This document shows positions 57,320 to 64,000 of a stretch of 64,000 bases of DNA, piece after piece. The stretch's first letter is position 1. The number at the start of each line of letters is the position of its first letter. This DNA comes from Dyadobacter sandarakinus (GTDB lineage Bacteria; Bacteroidota; Bacteroidia; Cytophagales; Spirosomataceae). Below the pieces are notes generated by a model. The model made no database searches. It was not told the origin of the DNA and saw only the letters and a program-made list of their open reading frames with translations. Location of the stretch: the NCBI RefSeq assembly GCF_016894445.1, contig NZ_CP056775.1, forward strand, positions 620,001 to 684,000. The letters are read 5' to 3'. The position numbers were made by a program, and so were the translations under genes.

Positions 57320-58326
57320 AAACCTGGAAAGTGCTGCTGGCCGGGATGGTCTGCTTTTTCTTTTATGTTTTTGTAAAAACCACAGACCTGCGCCTGGTAT
57401 GCGCCTCGCTCCGTCAGGTTGATTTTCGCTTCTTTTATCTGCTTCTCACCACATTTGTGGCCAACTGGTGCGGGGCAGTCGGCTGGAAGTACTGCATGGG
57501 CAGACAGGCAAAAGGCATTTCGGTTTCATACCTGTTTCTGATCCGGCAGATTGGGGAAACGGTGGGGCTGGTCAATCCCGCGGGGATTGTGGGCGGAGAG
57601 GCCTGCAAAGTATACCTGCTCGCCGGCCGGCTCCCGCAAGCCACGGCAATTACCGCATCCCTGCTGATTTCGCGGGTGATCATGGCAGCGACCCAGCTGA
57701 TCCTCTTTATGGTAGTTGCTGTACTCATCTCCATGCAGGGTTCATTCAGGCTCCCGAATCTGCCAGCCGTACCTGCGAAGAGCATGGTTTACATTGCTGC
57801 CTGTATCCTCTTCCTGATCGTGGCCGGCAGATTACTCGTCACCAAGTGGAAGCCGCTTCAAACAAGCCGGCGTGCTGCCAGCATGCGGTTAAAGTTCAGC
57901 CAGAGCATAGGGGAAGTAAGGCAGGCGTTTTTTCTTTTTTTTACAAATGACAAAAAAGGCCTGGTGCTTGCCGCTATCTTTTTTTCAATGCATTGGGTGC
58001 TGGGTGCAGTGGAAATTTACCTGATCCTGCTGTTTCTGCATGTGCCGGCTACGATGCTGCAGGCCATGTTTGTAGATCTGGGTGTTACCTTTTTTAAGAC
58101 GGCGGGCGGGTTTATACCCGGTCAGCTGGGGGCTGAGGAGCTCGGCAACCGCGTGATGCTGGGCGTACTAGGCCCAGCGGCAGCGAGCGCATGGCTTACG
58201 TTATCCGTGCTAAGACGTGCTCGCCAGCTTTTCTGGATACTATTTGGTTTGGCGGCTTACCTCATTCGGTTGCGGTCGGGCCGTCTTTCTTCCGCAGTAC
58301 ATGGAAATATTGTTCGTAAGCCATAA
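57316..58326 (+). CDS. Flippase-like / LPG-synthase-TM-type membrane protein
   Basis: This 336-residue protein has about eight transmembrane segments and matches the lysylphosphatidylglycerol synthase transmembrane (UPF0104, AglD-like) family. Typical parts are LTTFVANWCGAVGWKY near residue 45, IRQIGETVGLVNPAGIVGGEACKVYLL near 75, and DLGVTFFKTAGGFIPGQLGAEELG near 255. Stand-alone members lie beside glycosyltransferases and are thought to move or shape lipid-linked sugars across the membrane. It overlaps the upstream GT by four bases and the downstream GT by 26 bases, which implies tight co-translation. Confidence 0.85.
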   Translation: MKTWKVLLAGMVCFFFYVFVKTTDLRLVCASLRQVDFRFFYLLLTTFVANWCGAVGWKYCMGRQAKGISVSYLFLIRQIGETVGLVNPAGIVGGEACKVYLLAGRLPQATAITASLLISRVIMAATQLILFMVVAVLISMQGSFRLPNLPAVPAKSMVYIAACILFLIVAGRLLVTKWKPLQTSRRAASMRLKFSQSIGEVRQAFFLFFTNDKKGLVLAAIFFSMHWVLGAVEIYLILLFLHVPATMLQAMFVDLGVTFFKTAGGFIPGQLGAEELGNRVMLGVLGPAAASAWLTLSVLRRARQLFWILFGLAAYLIRLRSGRLSSAVHGNIVRKP

Positions 58327-59476
58327 ATACCCGCCGGCAATCGGGGGAATGGAAAAGCAGAGCTATGAGCTGATCACCGGCATGCAGCGGCACGCACGGG
58401 TACATACCATTGTATACGATGGCAGCGGCAGCAGGCTGCTGTTTTTCCTGTCGTTGCAAAAAAGGATACTCTGTATGTGCCGGCAGCATCCGGGGATTTC
58501 CGTGATCCACTTCAACGATGCGCTCATCGCAGCCATGTGTCTCTGGCACAAAGGCTATGGTCACCTGGCGCGCACTGTAACCCTGCACGGCCTGGATGTG
58601 GTGTTTCCGCTGGGTTTGTACCAGCAATACATTCTCCCCCGTTTCAACCGTTTTGACCTGCTGATTGCGGTAAGCAGGGCCACTGCCACGACCTGTGCAG
58701 AGCGGGGTCTGATGCCCGGAAAGCTGATGGTGATCCACAATGGGGTTGATCAGCAGCAGCAGGCTCAGGTAACCAGGAGGGAGGCCGCCCGATATATCGA
58801 GGCGAAGTACGGGCTCGATCTGGCAGGCAGGCAGGTATTGCTTTCCGTGGGCAGGCCAGTCAGGCGCAAGGGTTTTTCATGGTTTATCCGCGAGGTACTG
58901 CCCATGCTCGGAGACAATGCGCTATACCTGATGGCAGGTCCGTACCGCTCTAAAAGAACATGGGGCAACCGGCTTTTTTCCTTACTTCCAGCGGGTTTCC
59001 GCCAGCTTACTGAACTCTTTTTCGGCCTGCCTTCCGATGAAAACAAAATCCGGGAGCTTGCAAAAAGAACCGAAAACAAGAACCGCTATCAACATTTGGG
59101 TAAAGTACCGGCGGAGGATCTGAGTATGCTCCTGAGCGCGGCAGATGCATTCGTCATGCCCAATATTGCCGTAAAAGGGGACATGGAAGGTTTCGGGCTG
59201 GTATGCCTGGAAGCCAGTCTGCATGGCACGCCGGTGCTTGCTGCTGAGCTCGACGGGATAACAGATGCGGTACATCATGGTAGAAATGGTTTTTTGCTGC
59301 CTGCCGGGGATGCCGGTGCATGGGTACTGGCACTGAGCGAATTAAACTTGAATCAATCCGCTGATCCAATTTCAAGTGATATGGCTCAGCATTATACAAG
59401 AACGCATTTCAGCTGGAAAAGGATGGTGGGCGGCTACTACAAAGCCTTTCAGGAAGTAATTATTAAAAAAAATTAA
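58301..59476 (+). CDS. GT4-family glycosyltransferase
   Basis: The start at 58301 (MEILFVSHKYPPAIGGMEKQ) gives the canonical GT-B opening, while the longer frame from 58217 lies wholly within the flippase gene. The 391-residue product has VTLHGLDVVFPLG, the hinge VIHNGVDQQQ, VLLSVGRPVRRKGFSWFI and the E-x7-E-type motif EGFGLVCLEASLHG in the donor-binding domain. The acceptor is unknown. It is the last gene of the operon. No clear terminator is visible in the 60 bases before the response regulator. Confidence 0.88.
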   Translation: MEILFVSHKYPPAIGGMEKQSYELITGMQRHARVHTIVYDGSGSRLLFFLSLQKRILCMCRQHPGISVIHFNDALIAAMCLWHKGYGHLARTVTLHGLDVVFPLGLYQQYILPRFNRFDLLIAVSRATATTCAERGLMPGKLMVIHNGVDQQQQAQVTRREAARYIEAKYGLDLAGRQVLLSVGRPVRRKGFSWFIREVLPMLGDNALYLMAGPYRSKRTWGNRLFSLLPAGFRQLTELFFGLPSDENKIRELAKRTENKNRYQHLGKVPAEDLSMLLSAADAFVMPNIAVKGDMEGFGLVCLEASLHGTPVLAAELDGITDAVHHGRNGFLLPAGDAGAWVLALSELNLNQSADPISSDMAQHYTRTHFSWKRMVGGYYKAFQEVIIKKN

Positions 59477-59536
59477 GAACCATTCTTCAAGGCACAGTTT
59501 TTTTCTTTTACCGGAAAATATAAATTTCCCCCTGGT

Positions 59537-59956
59537 ATGAGTGGTATTCATGGTGCATTGGGAGCACCCGGTCCGATTTCCTGCCTTGTCATAGACGATG
59601 ATACAGAAGATCAGGAGATTTTTCTTTTAGCCTTACAGCAGTCGCATCCAACGGTTTCTTGCAGCTTTTCCTGTGACGGAAATGAAGCGGTAAAATTGCT
59701 TGAAAGTAATAATCTGCCCATTCCTGACTATATTTTTCTGGATTGGAATATGGTATTGTCTGATCCCATCGACTGTATACGTCAGTTGCGCGCTTTGCAG
59801 GGCACAGCCCATATCAACATCAATATCCTGAGTGGTGAAATACCGATGATCACAGATCATGATATGCAGGAATTAGGGATTTCAAAAGTAATCCGCAAAC
59901 AGGGGACTATTCCTGACTTGTCCAACGAGTTGAGGAAGGTTGTCGTCACTGGGTAA
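59537..59956 (+). CDS. Stand-alone response regulator (CheY-like receiver)
   Basis: This 139-residue single receiver domain has no output domain. The acidic pair D20-D21 (LVIDDDTEDQE), the phosphorylation site D69 (YIFLDWNM), the switch residue S99 (NILSGEIP) and K121 (VIRKQ) are present. The DDDxEDQEIFxxAL start is the form common in Bacteroidota single-domain regulators that take phosphate from hybrid histidine kinases. The usual K-P after the lysine is K-Q here. No kinase lies in the window, so its partner is elsewhere. Confidence 0.88.
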   Translation: MSGIHGALGAPGPISCLVIDDDTEDQEIFLLALQQSHPTVSCSFSCDGNEAVKLLESNNLPIPDYIFLDWNMVLSDPIDCIRQLRALQGTAHININILSGEIPMITDHDMQELGISKVIRKQGTIPDLSNELRKVVVTG

Positions 59957-60404
59957 ATCTTCTACATCTTTGAACCTCCGCAGGCAGCGGAAAAGCTTTG
60001 TACCTCCACTCTTCAAATCCTTGTTTTCAGAACCTCAAAAGGAAGCATTTAGCAAGCAATATCCGAACTTCCTCGACCAGCTTCTACGGCAATAATATAT
60101 TCTTTCGCATCTAGTTACAGGGCATTGTAGAACCCGCATAATCCAGCCCTTTTTACATCGAAATTCAGGCTTAAATACCCAAATATGCCCGCCAGTACGC
60201 ACAGGGAAGTTTTTCAGCTTGCTGCGTATATGGATGCACGTTAAATGGCACTTCTCCGTGTTCGTGTAAAATTAGATATATCCAAGTTATTCTTAAATAT
60301 TATGGCGGTGACTAATCTATCCGGCCTTACTTATCGTTGATATAGTCAAAGGTTCTGGCTGAAACAGCCCGGAGGAACTAAAAGGAAATGCTGTAACCAG
60401 CTAC

Positions 60405-60438
60405 TTTGCTGGGAGTTGCGAACTATTTAGTACATTTG
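60405..60438 (+). promoter_or_regulatory. Bacteroidota-type promoter
   Basis: TTTG (60405-60408) is followed after 22 bases by TACATTTG (60431-60438), an exact TAnnTTTG. Transcription from here would give a 5' leader of about 260 bases that includes the shared motif. Confidence 0.45.
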
Positions 60439-60524
60439 CGGAACCAATTAATTTATTGCGTAAACCATACTCATAATAACTCTATAACGACGATGAAAAC
60501 AACTTTTGGAAGAGGCTGAATTGC

Positions 60525-60548
60525 CGGTTTGACAAATCAATTTGCCCG
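60525..60548 (+). promoter_or_regulatory. Shared upstream motif, copy 3
   Basis: CGGTTTG, six bases, then CAATTTGCCCG, 156 bases before the 60704 gene. The right half is identical to the other two copies; the left half differs at two of seven bases. In this copy CAAATCAATTTG also forms a small palindrome. Confidence 0.4.
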
Positions 60549-60703
60549 TCTTAATTCAATACTGTTTGATATGGAATTTGGCAGTCTGTTTTTGCCGACA
60601 GATTTATTGTTGAACACCGTGGCAGCAGAACTCAGAATGGCGGTCAAGGCATGTTCCAGGTTTGGACATGAGTGATCATTGTTCGTTCCCAAAATGAAGA
60701 ATC

Positions 60704-63700
60704 TTGAAAAAATCTACGTTTTTAACACTATATCTGAAAGAGGTAATTTGTTATAAAATATGCATACTATTAACGTTCCTATGTGTATTTTCTAATCGGG
60801 CGAATGCGTTATCCGGTTATTTTTCGAATAAATTGCCTATACACACCGCCAGCATGGATACCTTGTCCGACCGTACGCGCATCGGACAAAGTGACTATGG
60901 ACAAACCGCTGCCAGTGCCAAATTACTTCAGGCCAAAGCACGGGACATCGATACCGGCATCAAACTGCCCGAATCTGAAAAGATACGTACTGCCGCTCCC
61001 AAGCGTCCGGTTAAAATCAATTTTTCCGTTCAGCGTATCAGCTTTACCGTTTTAAAAGGTCAGCTCATTCAACCCCGGGTGGTCAAGATTCTGTCGGAAC
61101 TCACTGGGCCCGTTTTCAGGCTCGTCAAGACAGAGGCCAAATGGCTGCACCTGCCGGACACGACCGACGGGCTGCTTACATTCGGTCCGCGCTCCATCAA
61201 TTCGAACATCAAGCCGGGGCAGTACCATGCGATGGTAACCTGCACCGCTGACGGGCATATTCCCGCTTCACTGCTGATCGACCTGCAGGTGATCGATGCC
61301 ATGCATCCGCAAACCCTGAACATCGACTTCCAGGATCCGAAAAGTGAGCCGCCGCTGGGGTACCTGAAAGATTACGGGCAGCCTTTTGGCTGGCGTTCCG
61401 GTAAAGATCAGGGCACAGGGCTGGTCTACGGCTGGAAGGATCGTGCTACCGGCAAGGCGCTCAATCTTACCCCCAATGGTCGGAATCGCAATACACCCGA
61501 CGACGTGTTGCTTGCGACACTCGTGCACATGCAGGCCAACCATATTGCCAATCCCAGGTGGAAGGGTGTCAAACGGGAAGGATACTGGGAGATCAAAGTT
61601 CCCAATGGTACCTATGACGTAACCGTAGCAGTAGGAGACGGCCGCGTAACATCCAAGATCGAGAAACACTCCATTTTTGTAGAGGGAAAACTGGCGATCA
61701 ACAAGTTTGTCCCGAATGGTAAAAAGGGTACGATCAGCCGGTTCAAATCGGCTACGGTCCGGGTTGACGTAAAAGATGAGCTGCTTACACTCAGCGCAGA
61801 TGGTGGTACCAGTACCAAAATCAACTCCGTGTCAATCAAGCCGGTGACGGTGAGCCCTTATGTATTTACGAGCACCAAAAACGTCAATCTGACCTTGGTG
61901 AAAGGCTCGAAAGGGGAGAAGGCGTTTTCCATGGTCATGGGCAATTCCAATAATGCATCCGGTCGTTACGAGCTAGGGATCAGCTATGGGCGCGGCGCTA
62001 AAAACTGGCTGCATTTTGATAAACATATTGCTGGAAGGCAGCCTGCCGGCAGGTTTGACTATGCTGCGGCGGAGCACTTGCCGGTCGGCATTTACCATGC
62101 AACATTGAGGGTGAGCTCGGGAGAATTGACCAGTGCATTGTTTTCCGTGCAGATTAACGTAGTCGATGGTAACCGGCCGTATGTGGTTTCGTCCACACCG
62201 CTGAACGGCACAGCACGCATCAGCCTTAAGTCAGCCAGTATTGCGGCGAACAACCTGCATATTCCTGCCAAAAAAGGTATAAAAGGGGGTGTAAACAATA
62301 CAACCATCACGAATCGTACGGTAATGCTCCTGAAACTGGTGGATTCAAAGTTTTATCCGATCCGCGGCACCGTGCAGGGAACCGGCGGAGGCGACGTGAT
62401 CAGCTTTACACCTACGCGGGAGCTTGAACCGAATACGATTTATAAATTCGTGATTACCAGGGGTGTCAAATCGTATGCAGGAGCTCCTTTTGCACCTTAC
62501 GAGGCTACTTTTACCACCGACGAGGCCATCATTGATTCCAGCAGCATGCTGCGTGCGGAATTTACACGAGTACCTATCCCAGGGACACGTAATAAAAAAT
62601 ACACTTCGCTTACAATCGGGCCCGACGGGAAGTTCTATGCCCTGCGGCTCGACGGGCTGATCGACCAGTTTACGTTTGATCATAAAACCGGCTTGCTGAC
62701 CGGTCTGAGGGTAATCAAAACCCTGGTAAGCAGGTACGGACTGCGCTCCGCAATCGGGATGGCCTTTGATCCGGAATCTACTCCTGAAAACCTGATCCTA
62801 TGGGTTTCCCACTCCTCGGCCGGGATGTCCATGGCACCCGCATTTGACGGCAATATTTCCAGGCTGGAAGGTTCGAGTCTGCAGCGGGAGCAGCTGATGA
62901 TTACAAATCTGCCACGCTCCAAACGCGATCACATGATCAACGGACTGGCATTCGGGCCGGACGGTGCATTGTACATGAGCCAGGGCAGCAATAGTTCGGC
63001 CGGTCTGTACGATGCCGACTGGCAGCGGCACGAGAGTCTGCTGGCAGGTACGGTTTTACGGCTTGACAAAGCGAAGCTCAGGTCATTCAACCTTCCGCTC
63101 GATGTAAAGACAACATCAAACCAGCGGGCCGTAAACCAGGCTCCGAAGGTAGCGCCTACCATGTCCGATGGTACTTACAACCCCTATGGAAGCAAGGCGC
63201 CAGTCACCATTTTTGCCTCGGGCGTGCGGAATGCATACGACTTGCTGTGGCACTCCAATGGGCAGCTGTACCTCCCCACAAACGGTTCGGGCGGTGGCGG
63301 TAATTCCCCGGCATCCGTGGCAGGCACCCGCAGGCCTGATGGTACATTTTACACCGGGCCGCGCATTCCTGTGACCACCAACATACAGGTGCAGCACGAC
63401 TGGCTTTTCCGGATCAATCCGAACCTGCCTGTGGGCTACTTTGGCCACCCGAATCCGATGCGCGGAGAGTATGTCCTCAATCGTGGGCCGGAGGACAATT
63501 CGCTGTACCTGCCGTCCGTCAAAGCAGATAAAAATTACCGCACAGGCTATGATCTTGGATTGAACAAGTCGCCCAACGGTGTGATTGAATATAAAAGCAA
63601 TGCATTCCGGGGAGCGTTGCAGGGCAAGATTCTGGTATGCCGGTTCTCGGGCGGAGGCGACATTATTGTGCTGGAACCGGGTTCAATCAAGAACACGCAC

Positions 63701-63958
63701 CAGAAAGGCGATGACGGTATTTACGATATTATAAAAGTGCATTCGGGCTCGGGCAATAATGGTCTTGTCGGCATGTCGGGCTTTGGGAATCCATTGGATA
63801 TTGTTGAAGATACGCTCAATGGTAACCTCTATGTGATCGAACATAACTGGAACGACAGTCCTAATCTCTCTGCCCAGATCACGCTGCTCCGCGTAAAAGA
63901 AGGTCCTGAACCAGCGCCGCTTGCCAAAGAGGCTGCAGGCAAAAACAAGAAGAAATAA
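60704..63958 (+). CDS. Modular propeller protein without T9SS sorting domain (1,084 aa)
   Basis: The frame has no upstream ATG (in-frame TGA at 60695), so TTG at 60704 is the best start. It gives a plausible signal peptide (KKSTFLTLYLKEVICYKICI to NALSG). Order by approximate residues: BACON (100-199), malectin-like with LNIDFQDP start (200-382), BACON-like (383-490), SbsA-type Ig (490-608) and glucose/sorbosone dehydrogenase-like propeller (617-1066, H743 and R842 conserved). It then ends in a Lys-rich tail, GKNKKK. This order is identical to residues 1985-2961 of the giant protein. The missing sorting domain suggests it stays in the periplasm or uses another route. Confidence 0.88.
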   Translation: MKKSTFLTLYLKEVICYKICILLTFLCVFSNRANALSGYFSNKLPIHTASMDTLSDRTRIGQSDYGQTAASAKLLQAKARDIDTGIKLPESEKIRTAAPKRPVKINFSVQRISFTVLKGQLIQPRVVKILSELTGPVFRLVKTEAKWLHLPDTTDGLLTFGPRSINSNIKPGQYHAMVTCTADGHIPASLLIDLQVIDAMHPQTLNIDFQDPKSEPPLGYLKDYGQPFGWRSGKDQGTGLVYGWKDRATGKALNLTPNGRNRNTPDDVLLATLVHMQANHIANPRWKGVKREGYWEIKVPNGTYDVTVAVGDGRVTSKIEKHSIFVEGKLAINKFVPNGKKGTISRFKSATVRVDVKDELLTLSADGGTSTKINSVSIKPVTVSPYVFTSTKNVNLTLVKGSKGEKAFSMVMGNSNNASGRYELGISYGRGAKNWLHFDKHIAGRQPAGRFDYAAAEHLPVGIYHATLRVSSGELTSALFSVQINVVDGNRPYVVSSTPLNGTARISLKSASIAANNLHIPAKKGIKGGVNNTTITNRTVMLLKLVDSKFYPIRGTVQGTGGGDVISFTPTRELEPNTIYKFVITRGVKSYAGAPFAPYEATFTTDEAIIDSSSMLRAEFTRVPIPGTRNKKYTSLTIGPDGKFYALRLDGLIDQFTFDHKTGLLTGLRVIKTLVSRYGLRSAIGMAFDPESTPENLILWVSHSSAGMSMAPAFDGNISRLEGSSLQREQLMITNLPRSKRDHMINGLAFGPDGALYMSQGSNSSAGLYDADWQRHESLLAGTVLRLDKAKLRSFNLPLDVKTTSNQRAVNQAPKVAPTMSDGTYNPYGSKAPVTIFASGVRNAYDLLWHSNGQLYLPTNGSGGGGNSPASVAGTRRPDGTFYTGPRIPVTTNIQVQHDWLFRINPNLPVGYFGHPNPMRGEYVLNRGPEDNSLYLPSVKADKNYRTGYDLGLNKSPNGVIEYKSNAFRGALQGKILVCRFSGGGDIIVLEPGSIKNTHQKGDDGIYDIIKVHSGSGNNGLVGMSGFGNPLDIVEDTLNGNLYVIEHNWNDSPNLSAQITLLRVKEGPEPAPLAKEAAGKNKKK

Positions 63959-64000
63959 ACTGATTTACTTCACCTTGCTAAAAAGGTGCTGAGCCCGGTG

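Larger units (their letters stand above)
59957..60703 (+). other. Non-coding leader upstream of the 60704 modular gene
   Basis: About 750 bases without a convincing gene. It has a TAnnTTTG promoter at 60431-60438 and the shared motif at 60525-60548. Two tiny ORFs (MKTTFGRG at 60493 and a 34-codon frame from about 60570) lie in the predicted 5' leader. I see no terminator for the response regulator and no known RNA. Confidence 0.55.

Noticed and set aside
58217-58300. Longer N-terminus for the second glycosyltransferase
   Set aside because: The extra 28 codons lie in the flippase gene, and the canonical GT-B start begins at 58301.
1-64000. Search for tRNA, rRNA, insertion sequences, integrases and att sites
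   Set aside because: None was recognised; no transposase or integrase motif occurs in any plausible protein and no tRNA-like cloverleaf was noticed by eye.

Overview
The window looks like chromosomal DNA of a Bacteroidota member, most likely a Cytophagales species close to Dyadobacter or Spirosoma. The reasons are a SusC/SusD pair, several secreted proteins ending in type IX secretion (T9SS) sorting domains, Bacteroidota-type promoters (TTTG and TAnnTTTG elements) and start sites with little Shine-Dalgarno signal. The genus is inferred from protein style only. I saw no rRNA, tRNA, CRISPR array, prophage or insertion sequence.

Layout. 1-1050 is the 3' end of a DUF1501 gene with a strong terminator. 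1178-7594 is a transcription unit with a promoter, an operator-like palindrome, a very short Cys-rich leader ORF, a small membrane peptide, a sterol-desaturase-family protein and a SusC/SusD pair, closed by a 19-bp-stem terminator. 7595-25990 holds a 1.1 kb non-coding leader and a 5,747-residue modular secreted protein. 25993-29303 (minus strand) carries an esterase, a VapBC-type toxin-antitoxin pair whose toxin is frameshifted, and an M81 peptidase. 29396-36084 carries a DPP-IV-like peptidase, a GH127 beta-L-arabinofuranosidase, a purple-acid-type phosphoesterase and a YukJ/DUF2278 protein. 36085-38195 (minus) is a purine-salvage pair made of an exported MTA/SAH-type nucleosidase and an NCS2 permease. 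38371-41154 is a propeller-cytochrome c protein. 41976-51208 holds two more large modular secreted proteins. 51255-55048 is a three-subunit molybdenum hydroxylase whose large subunit is frameshifted. 55147-59476 is a nuclease-like / glycosyltransferase / flippase / glycosyltransferase operon. It is followed by a lone response regulator and, at the end, a fourth modular protein.

The most distinctive content is the family of four modular secreted proteins (8689, 41976, 47332, 60704). They share lectin-like, malectin-like, BACON, SbsA-Ig, sugar-dehydrogenase-like propeller, ASH and DUF4114-like modules in the same order. The giant reads as a concatenation of the architectures of the other three. 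Three of the four are preceded by long leaders that share the 11-mer CAATTTGCCCG. Their modules suggest polysaccharide or glycoprotein binding at the cell surface, possibly with sugar oxidation by the propeller. A neighbouring gene encodes a propeller joined to a c-type cytochrome, which could accept the electrons. That functional link is inference.
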